A DNA stretch of 64,000 nt from Tulasnella sp. 424 (taxonomy: Eukaryota; Basidiomycota; Agaricomycetes; Cantharellales; Tulasnellaceae): positions 50,785-114,784 of the forward strand of contig WSUB01000134.1 in the NCBI GenBank assembly GCA_019633425.1, written 5' to 3'. Numbering within the stretch: the first letter of the stretch is position 1; the number at the start of each line of letters is the position of its first letter. The position numbers and the translations under genes were made by a program. Shown here piece after piece: positions 1-10,822 of this stretch. The notes below the pieces were generated by a model. It was not told the DNA's origin and ran no database searches. It saw only the letters and a list, made by a program, of their open reading frames with translations.

Positions 1-1369
1 TCCAACCGTATATTTATTCCGTTTTCAGGCGTCGAACACATCAAAGCAGCATACGACCTCGGGATCAACACATTCGACACGGCAGATATGTACTCCAACG
101 GTCACTCTGAAATTGTCCTGGGCAAAGCTATCAAAAAGTACAACTTGCCACGGGATGAGATTGTGGTTATGACCAAAATTTACGCAACGGTCCTGAGGAA
201 CCCTGGTGACCTCGAATTTGGGATCAGCGAGGAGGAGATGGAGAGGATGAGGTATACGAATCAGAAGGGGTTGAATCGGAAGGTGAGCTTGGTGCTGCTC
301 GTTGGATATTGAAGAGGTTATATCTTGAGCTTTCCTTGGACTCTGTAGCATATTTTCGAAGGGGTAAAGCGCTCTTTGGAGAGGTTGCAATTGGATTACA
401 TTGACGTGTTGCAATGTAAGTGGCCGGACGACGCTCTGGCGCGTTTCGAGGGCCAGCTAACACGGTGAACTTGGTTTCTCTTGCCAGGCCACCGTTTCGA
501 CTACGACACCCCTATCGAAGAGACCATGCACGCTTTACACGACGTAGTCAAAGCGGGACTCGTTCGCTACATAGGAATGTCCTCCTGCTGGGCTTGGCAA
601 TGTAGGTCACATTTCTCCAGCCCATTGTCTGCCCTTCGTACACTCACATGAAGTGTCTTCCTTTCGGAATAGTCCAAAAGATGCAAAGTTACGCCCGCCA
701 ACATAACCTCACCGAGTTCATTTCGATGCAGAACAGATATAACGCCATATATCGTGAGGAGGAGCGCGAGATGATTCCCATGTTGAAGGATCAAGGTGTT
801 GGTATGATTCCGTACGCGGCGCTGGCTTCCGGATTCCTCACAAGGAAGATTGGTGGACCTCAGACGGAGCGGTCGAGTGTCGATAAGTGAGTACATATGA
901 TGGAAGAGCTCAACAATTCAAATGCAGACTAATTTTGGATGGAACTGAAGGTTCTCACCGTTCTTGAACGGAGATCCGGAGCAAGATCGATTTCTCGCCG
1001 AGATCAATGAAAGGTGTGTACGCATACTCTAAATGCGATTGGCCGACGTATTGATTTACGACAACACAATTTTTAATACACAGGATTTCACAGATAGCAG
1101 AGAAGCGTGGAGTAAGCATGGGCCAAATCGCCGTTGCTTGGCTCCTTTCCAAGCCGTTCGTCACGGCCCCCATTGTGGGCTCGACGTCGGTTGACAAGCT
1201 GAAGGATCTTATCGGTGAGCAGCCACGTTCCGCTCGTGAAGCAGATGAGTCGGAAGTGCTGACGAGGTGATCATTACACTTAGCTGGTATCAACGTCAAG
1301 CTTTCGGAGGAGGAAGTCAAGTCTATCGACGAGCCGTACCTTCCTCGGGCGGTGGTCGGTCACTATTAA
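1..1369 (+). CDS. Aldo/keto reductase, 5' end cut by window edge
   Basis: This is an NAD(P)H-dependent oxidoreductase of the aldo/keto reductase superfamily, closest in style to fungal versiconal-hemiacetal-acetate or aryl-alcohol reductase-like proteins; the substrate is not deducible. Seven exons join in phase: 1-282, 349-415, 488-601, 673-886, 951-1013, 1084-1214 and 1284-1369, giving about 318 visible residues of a family usually near 340. The fragment GINTFDTADMYSNGHSE carries the catalytic Asp and Tyr of the AKR tetrad. A later exon has LDYIDVLQCHRFDYDTPIEE, with the usual catalytic His position. SMQNRYNAIYREEEREMIP and the C-terminal exons (AVAWLLSKPFVTAPIVGS..., then EPYLPRAVVGHY) are the cofactor-binding end. 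The start codon lies before the window. Introns are 56-75 nt with clean GT-AG ends, and nothing looks broken. Confidence 0.9.
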
Positions 1370-2101
1370 TCCCAAGGTAGAACGCCGGAAGTGTTCGCTG
1401 GGTTCAGCTACCCTTTGTAACTTGATAGGCGATGTACCACATGCGCTCGATGAATTGCACCGCTTAAGAGTCAAGTGGCCGTTCGGCCTGTCCTTGATGG
1501 AGCCGAGCATTTCAATAATTAGGGCGACGAACAAGCGCCGAGGGTTCTAAGGGATCGGACCCGACCTCCAACTTACGTAAATTTAGCTGATAAGGAGAAC
1601 ACTGAACCACGTTTACGGAGGTTTACGATGGTCAAGTGGTCCTCGATCGAAGGGTCGGGGTCGGCAAAAGGCCCGGCGTGACTAACTCCGAAGTCGCCGT
1701 CGGTCTTGTTTGGTGTCGCTCCGGCGGCTCCGCCATTCTCACCTCGACCCATATCACAAGCGACGACATCAGTTTGCACTGGACCACTTCTACCCTACGA
1801 CTCTCATTGGACGACGTGCAATGAAAGAGGGGGGCCGCAGATCGGCACAGGCGACTTCCTGATCTCCCCTAGCTCCACCGACGTCACCCGAGATGTGGTT
1901 GGGAGGTTCTCAGCCCAGCCTCCAAGCTCCACACACATTCTCTGCTCTGCACTTCTTTAATCTTACCTTTTACTTACACACAAAGAAAGGAGGAGCGTCG
2001 GAGACGATCTGTATGGCGATGACTAGACAGCCTCCAATCAAATTTTAAAAAGACCGACCGGGCCCAAAATCGCACCACTTCAATTTTCCCCTCTTCTAAC
2101 C
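1370..2101. other. Intergenic, tandem +/+ genes
   Basis: This 732-nt stretch lies between the reductase stop and the first DUF2235 start. Open frames here are short and lack homologous features. The last ~200 nt are pyrimidine-rich and contain an AT-rich TTTTAAAAAG tract about 60 nt before the ATG, a possible core promoter. No other feature is seen. Confidence 0.6.
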
Positions 2102-4620
2102 ATGGCATCGTCATCTCAGCAACAACCACATTCATCATCTAAACAACAGCACGAATCATCCCTCAAACCGACACGACCACCGAAAACACTCATCTTGTGC
2201 TTCGACGGGACTTCGAACTCGTTCAGCGATGAGAACACTAACGTCGTCCGGCTTTTCAACGCATTGGAGAAGCACAAGTCAGAGAGGCAAATGTGCTATT
2301 ACCAGCCTGGAATAGGTGATTACAACCTTCACTTCCCACTTGACATGAGGGCTCGTTGGGAATGGCTGACAAACACTGCGGAAATCCTACAGGAACATAC
2401 CTCGCTCCGACAACCGGTTGGATTCCAGCGTTGCAGAAGATAGCTAAAGTAATGGATATGGGATTCGCGTGGTAAGCGACTTCGTTAGATGAGTACTCGA
2501 GAGCTTCGCCTCACACTATCTTTCCTAGGTACCTTGACTGGCATGTGAGCAGTCGTCCACTCCAACAATCCTTTACCCTGTATCGAAAGCCGCTCATGGA
2601 TTGACTGTCTTTTCTTTTTGGACTCGTCTAGATTATGGGAGGATACAAGTTCCTCATGGAAAACTACTCGGACGGAGACCAAATATGCTTGTTCGGATTT
2701 AGTCGAGGAGCATATACGGCGCGTTGCCTGGCTGGGATGCTCCACAAGGTATGGATGTCAGGCACAATGGATTCTAGAAATATCATGACAAGCCTCTCTC
2801 GACGCATTACGATTAGGTTGGGCTACTCCCCAAATCCAACGAGGAACAAATTTCATTCGCGTACAAGAAATATAAGGATACGACACCTAACGGGAAGGCT
2901 AATGCGAAAGGATTCAAGAGCACGTTCTCAAGAAACGTTGAGATCGAGTTTCTGGGTGTATGGTACGCGTTCGAACATAACCTCTCGTGGCCCTAGTCAA
3001 GGGGACTGACTCCGATGTGCACTCATCGTTAGGGATACCGTCGGCTCGGTCGGGTTTTTCTCTCGCCATCTTCCCTTTACGGCCTCAAACACCATCGTTC
3101 GAAACTTCCGCCACGCTCTAGCACTAGACGAGCACCGAGCGAAATTCCGCCCGAACCCATGGCATCGAGCCGCTCCTTCTGCAGCAGCAGCTCGCTTTGA
3201 CCCGGACCGCGGTACGCCGGTCGTCCGAATCAAATCAGGTGGCCCCGCAGCGAACATCATCGAAAAGATCACCGACAAGATAGGGGACGTTAAACAAGGT
3301 GCTAAGAAAGTTGGACAAGTGGTGGAAGGAGTGGTGGGGGACGTTGTAGAGGGCAAGATCGCGAAGAGAAAAGGATATGGTGTTTGGAATAAGCGGTCCG
3401 TGAACAGTGTAGACTCGGAGGCGATTGATCCCGCAGCGAGGGTGGTTGATGCAAGTGGGAGTCAGTCTGATGAGGAGTACTATTATGGTAATTATCATGG
3501 AAGCAGGGAGACGGATGTTAAGGAGGTTTGGTTCGCTGGTTAGTACCTACCCTCTTCTCTCGGACTTCCATCCGATTCTTAGCTCATCCCTTTTGACTGC
3601 TCTATCGTCTCAAGGCTGTCACGCGGACGTCGGCGGCGGATCCGCACACAACAACAAAACCAACACCCTCGCAAACCCGTCATTAGTCTGGATGGTCAAC
3701 GAGATTATCTCCGCCGGGGCGCCCATCGTATTCAAGAAAGGCGCATTCGAAGATATGCCCGCCTTCGATGCGTTGATGATCAAGTTGCCTCGCGAACGTG
3801 TTTCCGATCCAATACCTGCGACCGCGACTGCGACACCGCATACGGTCGTCGAGGGTGAACCTTCGCCCGCAAGCGCACCCGCGCAGCAGCTCGATCTTGC
3901 GACGCCGAACGCTGGAAGCGACACGCCAACACGCACGCCCCCACCAATCCGACGAGACGCATTCATGACACATACGATTTTGGAAAAGCCCAAGGTGATG
4001 CGACCATCTTCAACGACCGAGGGTGACTTAACCTCTGCGAGCGCACCGACTTCAGCGGAACCCGATCCCAACACGCACGCTTCAAAACTCCCTCGAGTCT
4101 CCATACCTTCGACTGCCCCACCCGACGTGATCGTTCAATCCCCCGCTCCTCTAACTCCACCCCGTCCCGGATCTCCCCAACCTCCTGGTACGGCCTTACC
4201 CACTGCCGCCACAACGATGTCCATGACGGAATGGTCCCCGGGATCCGACCATCTCACCGTCGTACAAGTCTTTGAAGATAATCCGAAAAAGGACGCCAAC
4301 GCTCCCATGTTCGATCAATTGCAGAGGAAGAAGATTTGGTGGGTTTTGGAATTGATCCCGCTTTGGCAGTATCATCAAGATAAAGAGGGAAGTTGGCATA
4401 AAGGGTTTTAGTGAGTTCTCGGGGGGTTATTCATGTTGGCGTGCTTTATCTTGGCTTCTGACCAGACTTTGTGATTTCGTTCCTGGGTAGCTGGAATCGA
4501 GGGCGACCGAGGGAGATACAAGATCCGAACCCGCTATTCCATTCGTCGGTCAAGCTGAGGAAGAACTACGAGCCGAGGGCGAACCTTCAACCGGGTGCGA
4601 AGGTTACCTATGTTGACTGA
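2102..4620 (+). CDS. DUF2235 (Tle1-like) alpha/beta-hydrolase, type I, copy 1
   Basis: Predicted cytosolic hydrolase of the DUF2235 family (Pfam PF09994, the catalytic domain type of bacterial Tle1 phospholipases); the fungal substrate is unknown. Eight exons (2102-2315, 2393-2471, 2529-2544, 2632-2748, 2817-2962, 3033-3538, 3615-4410, 4491-4620) give 667 residues. Signatures in order are [12 protein letters not shown] near residue 40, [10 protein letters not shown], the nucleophile motif [40 protein letters not shown], and [12 protein letters not shown] with the conserved His/Asp. Exon 3 is a 16-nt microexon encoding the end of WYLDWH. The stretch between residues ~350 and 600 is Pro/Ser/Thr/Ala-rich and probably disordered. 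The tail ([24 protein letters not shown], then ...VTYVD) recurs in the type I paralogues. No signal peptide is seen. The hydrolase fold is firm; the biological role is not. Confidence 0.9.
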
Positions 4621-5077
4621 AGTGATAATAGCTTCGTGTTTCTGGAACCTAATATACTTATGTACTATGCACTCGTCTGGAAGGTCGTGCAGCCAACACT
4701 GGCCTCGCTCGATGTGTTACCCTGTTCGGATGATTCAGTCCCCTCTATAACTGTAATGGCATGCTCATCAAATTATGTAAAACATTTAGGCCATTTATTA
4801 AGTGGAAAGCGAAGGGAAGTCAGACGTCTGGCGGTCACGCGCCACAAGTATAGGTATTTGGAGGGTTAGCTGCGTCCGGAAGACTCAAACTAGTCTCTCG
4901 CCCACGACTGGCTCGTCCCTCGGCGATTTTTCTTAGCACGAATAGAAACCATTTATGATAAATTGACCTACGCGTGACCAACACGGATAAACCTCGGGCA
5001 TAGCGTCACGGACTTATGTAAGCGTCCAGCATGTTCAGCGCAGATCCTTCAAAGTCATTTCTTTCCATCCGAAATTG
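4621..5077. other. Intergenic
   Basis: This 457-nt stretch separates the DUF2235 gene from the F-box array. An open frame at 4636-4869 has no recognisable domain and looks like chance. No terminator or promoter motif stands out. Confidence 0.5.
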
Positions 5078-6037
5078 ATGGACAACCTTCCTGCGGAATT
5101 GCTCAGCTTTATTCACCTTACTCTCTTGCCCATTCCTCCTTGCCACTGTGCAAGGTACGATGAATATTCTTATCCCACGCGTATCAAGGCTCTTACCCGC
5201 CTTCGCCTCGTGTCACGACGATGGAACGATATCGTACTGGATACGCCACAACTCTGGAGTTGCATCAACATTGGCAGCGGCGACCTGTGGTGGGATACTA
5301 CTCGGCTGTCGTTGGAACGGACAGGAGGAGCTCCATTGCATATCCGAATCCACTTTGGCTATATGAGGCCCGACAAACAAGAGCCTTTCATCCAAATGTT
5401 GGAACGAGTATGGCCCGAAGCCCACCGTTGGGAAACCTATGCGTGCGAAGGTACCGCTTTCTTTCCATGGTGTCTACTTCCACCTAGACCGCTTCCCCAA
5501 CTACGAGAAGTGTACATCAGGGCAACTCAGGAGACGTCTCCAGTTAAAATCCAAGCACCTCGACTTGAAACACTGTGGGAGCTAATGGGCTTAACGGACA
5601 TCGAGACTTCCGGTGCGCCAGCCTTGAGGAGCTGGGCCATACCCCATCCTTCAAACCGAGAGGAATGGGAAAGGTTCATTAAAGTTGTACAAAATTGCCG
5701 TCAACTGGAGTGGCTCAGCTTCCGTCCACACCCCCACGGAGGCGACCGGGCCTTCAAAACTTTGGAGGATTGGAGGCTCCCTGAAGCTTCAGGTGGCATC
5801 TTCTTTCCCTCCTTGAAGCAATTCGAATTCGCCATCCCTCCATTAACCGTCAACTTTCTCTCGCACCTCCATGCACCCAACCTCCAGCGACTCATCGTTC
5901 GATATATCACACCCCGGCATCTACCGCTCTTTTCCATCCCAACCAGGCTCTTTGAGTCGTCCCCAAAGCTAGACGCCATCCGATTTGGGGACCGTGTACC
6001 GCTCGAGCTTATCCAACAGTGCCTCGTGGCCCCATGA
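5078..6037 (+). CDS. F-box protein, family I copy 1, truncated by a 5-bp deletion
   Basis: F-box proteins recruit substrates to SCF (Skp1-Cullin-F-box) ubiquitin ligases. The N-terminus MDNLPAELLSFIHLTLLPIPP...RLRLVSRRWNDIVLDTPQLWS is a typical F-box (residues ~1-65), followed by a leucine-rich-repeat-like substrate region. The open frame stops after QCLVAP at 319 residues. Compared with copy 2, the segment near 6025-6035 lacks 5 nt (GTGG directly followed by CCCCATGATCGG). Past this point the old frame continues without interruption to 6161, encoding HDRLAGLEVQVEY...IQWIPI and a stop, so about 43 C-terminal residues are lost. Start chosen at the ATG of MDNLP, matching all paralogues; an upstream TTG is not a credible start. 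Function is uncertain: possibly a recent pseudogene, possibly still active because the F-box is intact. Confidence 0.75.
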   Translation: MDNLPAELLSFIHLTLLPIPPCHCARYDEYSYPTRIKALTRLRLVSRRWNDIVLDTPQLWSCINIGSGDLWWDTTRLSLERTGGAPLHIRIHFGYMRPDKQEPFIQMLERVWPEAHRWETYACEGTAFFPWCLLPPRPLPQLREVYIRATQETSPVKIQAPRLETLWELMGLTDIETSGAPALRSWAIPHPSNREEWERFIKVVQNCRQLEWLSFRPHPHGGDRAFKTLEDWRLPEASGGIFFPSLKQFEFAIPPLTVNFLSHLHAPNLQRLIVRYITPRHLPLFSIPTRLFESSPKLDAIRFGDRVPLELIQQCLVAP

Positions 6038-6161
6038 TCGGCTCGCAGGCTTGGAGGTGCAGGTTGAATACCCACAAGTAGATTGGCTTCTCCCTCACGA
6101 ATTAACGGAAAAACACAAGCGTTTAGGTAGCCTCTTTCCGATTCAATGGATACCTATTTAG

Positions 6162-6612
6162 CAAAGTAATAGATTACTTCTTTGTGGCCCGAGCGCAATC
6201 TTCTCGGAATTTCTCAGGACCTCTCCACAACGTCAGACCTAGATCTTATGACGCAGCGGGAGAGGGGCCTATTTAATTGGTCGTGGGTGACTATGGGCGT
6301 AAGCTGGGAGATGATTTGCATAAGAATATAGAAAGTCCTTACCGTTGGACTAATGCGGCGAGGGCTGCTGAGGGCCGGGAAGTGGGAGCGGGTACTATGA
6401 CGAATGTTATCGTGGGTATCATATTAGAGAGACGGATTGTTAATAAAGCCTTAGAGGGAAGCGATCCACGGGTGGTGGGGCTTGAGCGGTCACGTGCCTG
6501 TGGAATCCACGGCGTGCTGGACATCGCCACCGATCCGACCACCTACCACCCCAAGTCACCCCCTTTCGACGATATCGCACACGCTCCAAAGCCACTCGTA
6601 CCGCTGAAATCA
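6162..6612. other. Repeated flank between F-box copies 1 and 2, with CACGTG box
   Basis: This 451-nt stretch is non-coding by comparison. The frame upstream of 6613 stays open and includes an in-frame ATG at 6397, but paralogues do not conserve the encoded residues, while the DNA from ~6478 to the ATG is conserved with the copy-3 leader. A CACGTG palindrome sits at 6491-6496, about 117 nt before the ATG. Confidence 0.55.
6491..6496. promoter_or_regulatory. CACGTG box upstream of F-box copy 2
   Basis: A CACGTG palindrome (E-box/bHLH-type site) lies in a conserved leader, and the same box occurs before copy 3 at 7888-7893. Conservation could simply reflect recent duplication, so a regulatory role is inference. 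Confidence 0.35.
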
Positions 6613-7704
6613 ATGGGTAGCCTACCTTCAGAATTGCTCAGCTCTATTCACCTTACTCTGTTACCCATTCCCCCTTGCACCAACGTGGAGTGGTACGATG
6701 AGCCTCTCTATCCCATGCGTATCAAGACTCTTACCCGCCTTCGCCTGGTGTCAAGACAATGGAACGATACCGTATTGGACACCCCACAACTCTGGAGCTA
6801 CATCGACATTGATAGTAACGTCCGGCGGTTAGATACTACTCAGCTGTCGTTGGAACGGACAAGAGGAACCCCGTTGCATATCCGAGTCCATTTTGGCTTT
6901 GGGGAGCACGACGACCAAGACCCTTTCACCCAAATGCTGGAACGAGCATGGTCCGAAGCCCACCGTTGGGAAACCTTTGCGTGCCATGGTACCGCTTACT
7001 TTCCACGGTATCTACTTCCACCCGGACCGCTTCCCCAACTGCGGGAAGTGTACATCGGTGGACGTCAAGACACGTCTCCAGTTAAAATACAAGCACCTCG
7101 ACTCGAAACTTTGTGGGAGTTGTTGAGTTTGGCAAACATCGAGACGTCCGGTGCGCCAGCTTTGAAGAGCTGGGCGGTGCCCCATCCTTCAAACCGGGAG
7201 GAATGGGAACGGTTCATCAAAGTGGTACAAAAATGCCATCAACTGGAGTGGCTCCACTTCTTTGAGTACCACACTATACCCGACGAGGCCCTCAGAACGT
7301 TGGAAGATTGGGGGCTCCCCGAAGCATCTGGCGGCATCTATTTCCCCTCCTTGAAGCAACTCGAATTCACCCTCTATCCGGTATCCATCAACTTCCTCGG
7401 CTACATCCATGCACCCAACCTCCAGCGACTCATCGTTCAACGTACCGTGCTATACAGTTACCAGCCGGCATTTTCCATCCTAGCCAGGCTCTTTGAGTCG
7501 TCCCCAAAGCTAGATGCCATCCGATTCGAGGCTGATATACCGCTCGAGCTTATCCAACAGTGCCTCATGGCGGTGCCTCATGATCGGATCGCAGGCATGG
7601 AGGTGGAGATTGAATACCAACGATGGCTTCTCCCTCAGGAATTAACGGAACAGAGAGAGTGTTTGGATAGCCTTTGTCTGATTCAATGGATACCTATTGA
7701 GTAG
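6613..7704 (+). CDS. F-box protein, family I copy 2 (complete)
   Basis: Single-exon gene for 363 residues, the best reference copy of this array. The F-box is MGSLPSELLSSIHLTLLPIPPC...RLRLVSRQWNDTVLDTPQLWSYI. It is followed by repeating Leu/aromatic strands such as APRLETLWELLSLANIETSGAPALKSW and ASGGIYFPSLKQLEFTL, consistent with LRR-like solenoid turns that hold a substrate. The C-terminus is intact and ends in LCLIQWIPIE. The start at 6613 aligns with every paralogue; an in-frame ATG at 6397 would add 72 unconserved residues. Predicted to act in an SCF ubiquitin ligase; the substrate is unknown. Confidence 0.85.
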   Translation: MGSLPSELLSSIHLTLLPIPPCTNVEWYDEPLYPMRIKTLTRLRLVSRQWNDTVLDTPQLWSYIDIDSNVRRLDTTQLSLERTRGTPLHIRVHFGFGEHDDQDPFTQMLERAWSEAHRWETFACHGTAYFPRYLLPPGPLPQLREVYIGGRQDTSPVKIQAPRLETLWELLSLANIETSGAPALKSWAVPHPSNREEWERFIKVVQKCHQLEWLHFFEYHTIPDEALRTLEDWGLPEASGGIYFPSLKQLEFTLYPVSINFLGYIHAPNLQRLIVQRTVLYSYQPAFSILARLFESSPKLDAIRFEADIPLELIQQCLMAVPHDRIAGMEVEIEYQRWLLPQELTEQRECLDSLCLIQWIPIE

Positions 7705-8009
7705 CAAAGTAATATATTTCTTCTGTGGCTTCAACGCAAGCTTTCGGGAAATCTCAGAACCTCTCTACAACGTCAGGTCTGGAGCTTATGGCCTCGCGAG
7801 AGAGGGGCGCATTTGATTGGTTGGGGGTGTCTGTGAGCGTAAGCTCGGAGCTGCTTTGCCTAAGGCTCGGAAGTTGGTTTGAGCGGTCACGTGCCTGTGG
7901 GATCCGCGGCGTGCTGGACATCGCCACCAATCTGACCACCTACCACCCCAAGTCACCCCCTTTCGACGATATCGCACCTGCTCCAAAGCCACTCGTACCG
8001 CTTAAACCA
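7705..8009. other. Repeated flank between F-box copies 2 and 3
   Basis: About 305 nt combine the 3' flank of copy 2 and the 5' leader of copy 3. It is similar to 6162-6612 but shorter, because ~150 nt present before copy 2 (about 6330-6475) are missing. The frame is open upstream from 7788, but this is not supported as coding. CACGTG is at 7888-7893. Confidence 0.55.
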
Positions 8010-9089
8010 ATGGATAGCCTACCTTCAGAATTGCTTAGCTCTATTCACCTTACTCTGTTGCCCATTCCCCCTTGCATCAACCTGATGTGGTACGAGGAGT
8101 ATCCTTATCCCATGCGTATCAAAGCTCTTACCCACCTTCGCCTGGTGTCACGACGATGGAACGATATCGTACTAGATACTCCACAACTCTGGAGCTACAT
8201 CGACATGGACAGCGCCGTCCCGCGGATAGATATTGCTCGGCTGTCGTTGGAACGAACAAGAGGAGCTCCATTGCATATCCGAATCCATTATGGCCATAGG
8301 ATGTTCGACGAAGAGGGGCCGTTCGTCCAAATGTTCGAACGAGTATGCTCCGAAACCCACTGTTGGGAAACCTTCGCATGCAATGGTATCGCTTTCTTCC
8401 CATGTCACCTATTTCCACCAGGACCGCTTCCCCGACTGCGGCAAGTGTTCATCGGTGGACGTCAAGACACGTCTCGAGAGGAAATTCAAACACCTCGACT
8501 TGAAACTCTATGGGAGTTAATCGATTTGCTAAAAATCGAGACGTCCGGTGCGGCAGCTTTGAAGAACCGGGCGGTGCCCCATCCTTCAGACCGGAAGGAA
8601 TGGGAAAGGTTCGTCAAGGTTGTACGAAATTGCCATCAACTGGAGTGGCTACGCTTCTTTTTTCACCCCTATAAACCCGACGAGACCCTCAGAACTTTGG
8701 AAGATTGGAGGCTCCCCGAAGCGTCAGGTGGCATCCTTTTCCCCTCCTTGAAGCAATTCGAATTCACCCTATATCCGTTACCCGTCAACTTCCTCGGTTA
8801 CATCCATGCACCCAACCTCCAGCGACTCATCGTTCGACGTCCCAGACTCGAGCATCTCCCGGAAGCATTTTCCATCACAACCAGGCTCTTTGAGTCTTCC
8901 CCAAAGCTAGATAGCATCCGATTCGAGGAAGGTGTACCGCCCGAGCTTATCCAACAGTGCCTCGCGGCGGTGCCTCACGATCGTATCGCAGGCATGGAGG
9001 TGGAGGTGGAGGTTGAATACGAACAATCGTTTTACCCTGATCCTGAGGACTTAACGCCAGAAGTACGTTCGGTATCTACTTACGAGTAA
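8010..9089 (+). CDS. F-box protein, family I copy 3
   Basis: Single-exon F-box protein of 359 residues, closely related to the copy starting at 6613. The F-box is MDSLPSELLSSIHLTLLPIPPC...HLRLVSRRWNDIVLDTPQLWSYI, and the LRR-like body is conserved. The C-terminus departs from copy 2 after GMEVEVEVEYEQ: it has an extra VEVE repeat, an altered YPDPEDLTPE segment, and an internal deletion of about 24 nt, so the family ending (IQWIPIE) is replaced by SVSTYE. Start chosen by paralogue alignment. Probably functional as an SCF adaptor, with an altered tail. Confidence 0.82.
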   Translation: MDSLPSELLSSIHLTLLPIPPCINLMWYEEYPYPMRIKALTHLRLVSRRWNDIVLDTPQLWSYIDMDSAVPRIDIARLSLERTRGAPLHIRIHYGHRMFDEEGPFVQMFERVCSETHCWETFACNGIAFFPCHLFPPGPLPRLRQVFIGGRQDTSREEIQTPRLETLWELIDLLKIETSGAAALKNRAVPHPSDRKEWERFVKVVRNCHQLEWLRFFFHPYKPDETLRTLEDWRLPEASGGILFPSLKQFEFTLYPLPVNFLGYIHAPNLQRLIVRRPRLEHLPEAFSITTRLFESSPKLDSIRFEEGVPPELIQQCLAAVPHDRIAGMEVEVEVEYEQSFYPDPEDLTPEVRSVSTYE

Positions 9090-9709
9090 AGTAATACATT
9101 TCTTCTATAGCTTCAATAAGCTTTCGGTATTTCTCAGAACCTCTCTACAAGTTCAGGTCTGGATCTTACCGCCCAGCGAGAGAGAGGCGTATTTGATTGG
9201 TCGCGGGTGCCTCGACCGTAAGCTGGAAGATGGCTTGCATAGGATCGAAAAGGCGGGGCGGGATATAGAATTTCCTATCGTCGGAGTCCTAGTTATCATC
9301 GGGCAAGCGATTAGCTGTCAACAATACACCGAGTATCGCAAACACTCGGCGAAAGCGTCGTAAGCTGCCTCTCACTGCCATTCCGCGTTCTGTATAACCC
9401 GAAGGACCGGAATCTCAGCAACGACAGCCTGCTGGCAGCATGGGACCTTTCCTTAACCATAAATCTAGAGAGAAATGTAATATGGTCAGCATGTCGGAGC
9501 TCTGAGATCGTTCAAATAAATCGCCTTGGTTGGCGCACGTTGGATCGAGGTCGCAAGTCGTAGAAAACCAACCGAGGGAAACCAGGATTTAGATTAAATC
9601 TAGACTTCGACGACGGTCACGACTTATCCTCACTTCTACGCCCCCTAACCACCAGCCACTTACTTCGGAAGGCTCGATCAAAACAAAGCGACTCTCTCCG
9701 CTGAGCCCC
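9090..9709. other. Intergenic after F-box copy 3
   Basis: The first ~150 nt repeat the 3' flank of copies 1 and 2. From ~9300 the sequence is unique and shows no convincing coding frame. No terminator or known element is seen in these 620 nt. Confidence 0.5.
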
Positions 9710-10822
9710 ATGGATCGTCTCCCGCCAGAATTACTCAGTTCCATCCATCTTGCCTTGTTACCCATCCCACCTTGCACCCTGCAATTCCGACACAAGTATC
9801 CGTTTCGCAAGAGGATAAATACACTCACTCGCATTCGCCTGGTCTCAAGACAATGGAACAATGTCGTCTTGGATACGCCTTTCCTTTGGAGTTACATTGA
9901 AGTAAATAGCCCCGCGCTCGACACCGTGCCGCTATTACTGGAACGGGCCAGAGCAACAATGCTCCATATCCGCATTGATTTCTATGTTTTAAGTTACAAA
10001 AGGCTAACTGACTCGCAACGGATGATGGTGGAAATGGTATGGTCCGAGGCCTACCGTTGGGAGACGTTTGCTTGCGAAGGCCTCGTCCTGCTTCCTCGGT
10101 CTCTCATCCCATCGGGTCCACTTCCTCATTTACGCGAGGTTGCCTTTTGCGGAAAACAGGGAGTCTCTCCAATCGAAATTCAAGCGCCACGGCTTGAAAC
10201 CCTTTGGGAAGGAATGGATTTGACGAACATCGAGATTTCCGGTGCGCCTGCTTTGAGGAGCTGGGTAGTCGTCCACCCTGAAAGCCGGAGGGAATGGGAA
10301 AGATTCATCAAAATCGTAGAAAGCTGCTGCCAACTGGAGTCGCTCCGGTTTATTTTGCATTTTCGCGAGTCAGACCAAGATCTAATGACGCTGACGGGTT
10401 GGAACGTTCCAGAAGTCAGTGGCGGCGTAATTTTCCCATCCTTACAGTCCCTCGAATTCATCCCCATTCCACTAACAATTGACTTCCTCTCTTATATCCG
10501 TGCGCCAAACCTCCGGAAGCTCATTGTTCGAGGTTACAGGGTTTCGGACTTGCCCCTGGATATTGCCATCCCGCCGAGGCTCCTTGAGGCGTGCCCTATG
10601 CTCAGCAAGGCCAGGTTTCGTCCAGAGATACGCCTTTGTGACATACAAAAGTGCTTGGCGGCGCTCCCTCAAGACTTCACCAAGCGGTTGGAGGTGGAGG
10701 TGGAAGTGGGATCCCCGCATCCTTCGACATTTTCGAATAGGGATCCAGCTTCTCTAAACCTCAAAGAAGAGCGAGAATGGCTCGAGCGCCACTTTTCTAT
10801 TAGATGGGTGCAACCAGAATAG
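9710..10822 (+). CDS. F-box protein, family I, diverged member
   Basis: Single-exon gene for 370 residues with the same architecture as the three copies upstream but clearly older divergence. It opens MDRLPPELLSSIHLALLPIPPCTLQFRHKYPFRKRINTLTRIRLVSRQWNNVVLDTPFLWSYIEV, a full F-box. Family hallmarks IQAPRLETLWEGMDLTNIEISGAPALRSW and IRAPNLRKLIVRGYRV follow, and it ends in RHFSIRWVQPE, equivalent to IQWIPIE. The reading frame is intact. It is probably the ancestral-type neighbour from which, or alongside which, the tandem copies arose. Predicted SCF substrate adaptor with unknown target. Confidence 0.85.
   Translation: MDRLPPELLSSIHLALLPIPPCTLQFRHKYPFRKRINTLTRIRLVSRQWNNVVLDTPFLWSYIEVNSPALDTVPLLLERARATMLHIRIDFYVLSYKRLTDSQRMMVEMVWSEAYRWETFACEGLVLLPRSLIPSGPLPHLREVAFCGKQGVSPIEIQAPRLETLWEGMDLTNIEISGAPALRSWVVVHPESRREWERFIKIVESCCQLESLRFILHFRESDQDLMTLTGWNVPEVSGGVIFPSLQSLEFIPIPLTIDFLSYIRAPNLRKLIVRGYRVSDLPLDIAIPPRLLEACPMLSKARFRPEIRLCDIQKCLAALPQDFTKRLEVEVEVGSPHPSTFSNRDPASLNLKEEREWLERHFSIRWVQPE

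Larger units (their letters stand above)
5078..9240 (+). repeat. Tandem array of F-box units, family I (three close copies)
   Basis: Three units of about 1.4 kb start at 5078, 6613 and 8010 and share coding sequence and 3' flank. The flank after each stop (from ~6162, 7705 and 9090) repeats the same series: an AAAGTAATA start, TTTCTCAGAACCTCTC-like text, and a Tyr/Gly-coding AT-rich block. The 5' flanks of the second and third units also match, including a GCGGTCACGTGCCTGTGG box. A fourth, more diverged relative starts at 9710. The pattern fits successive unequal crossovers. Confidence 0.85.

Noticed and set aside
6277..6612. N-terminal extension of F-box copy 2
   Set aside because: The frame is open and has an ATG at 6397, but paralogues conserve the DNA as leader and not the encoded residues, and all other members start at M-x-[SRN]-LP.
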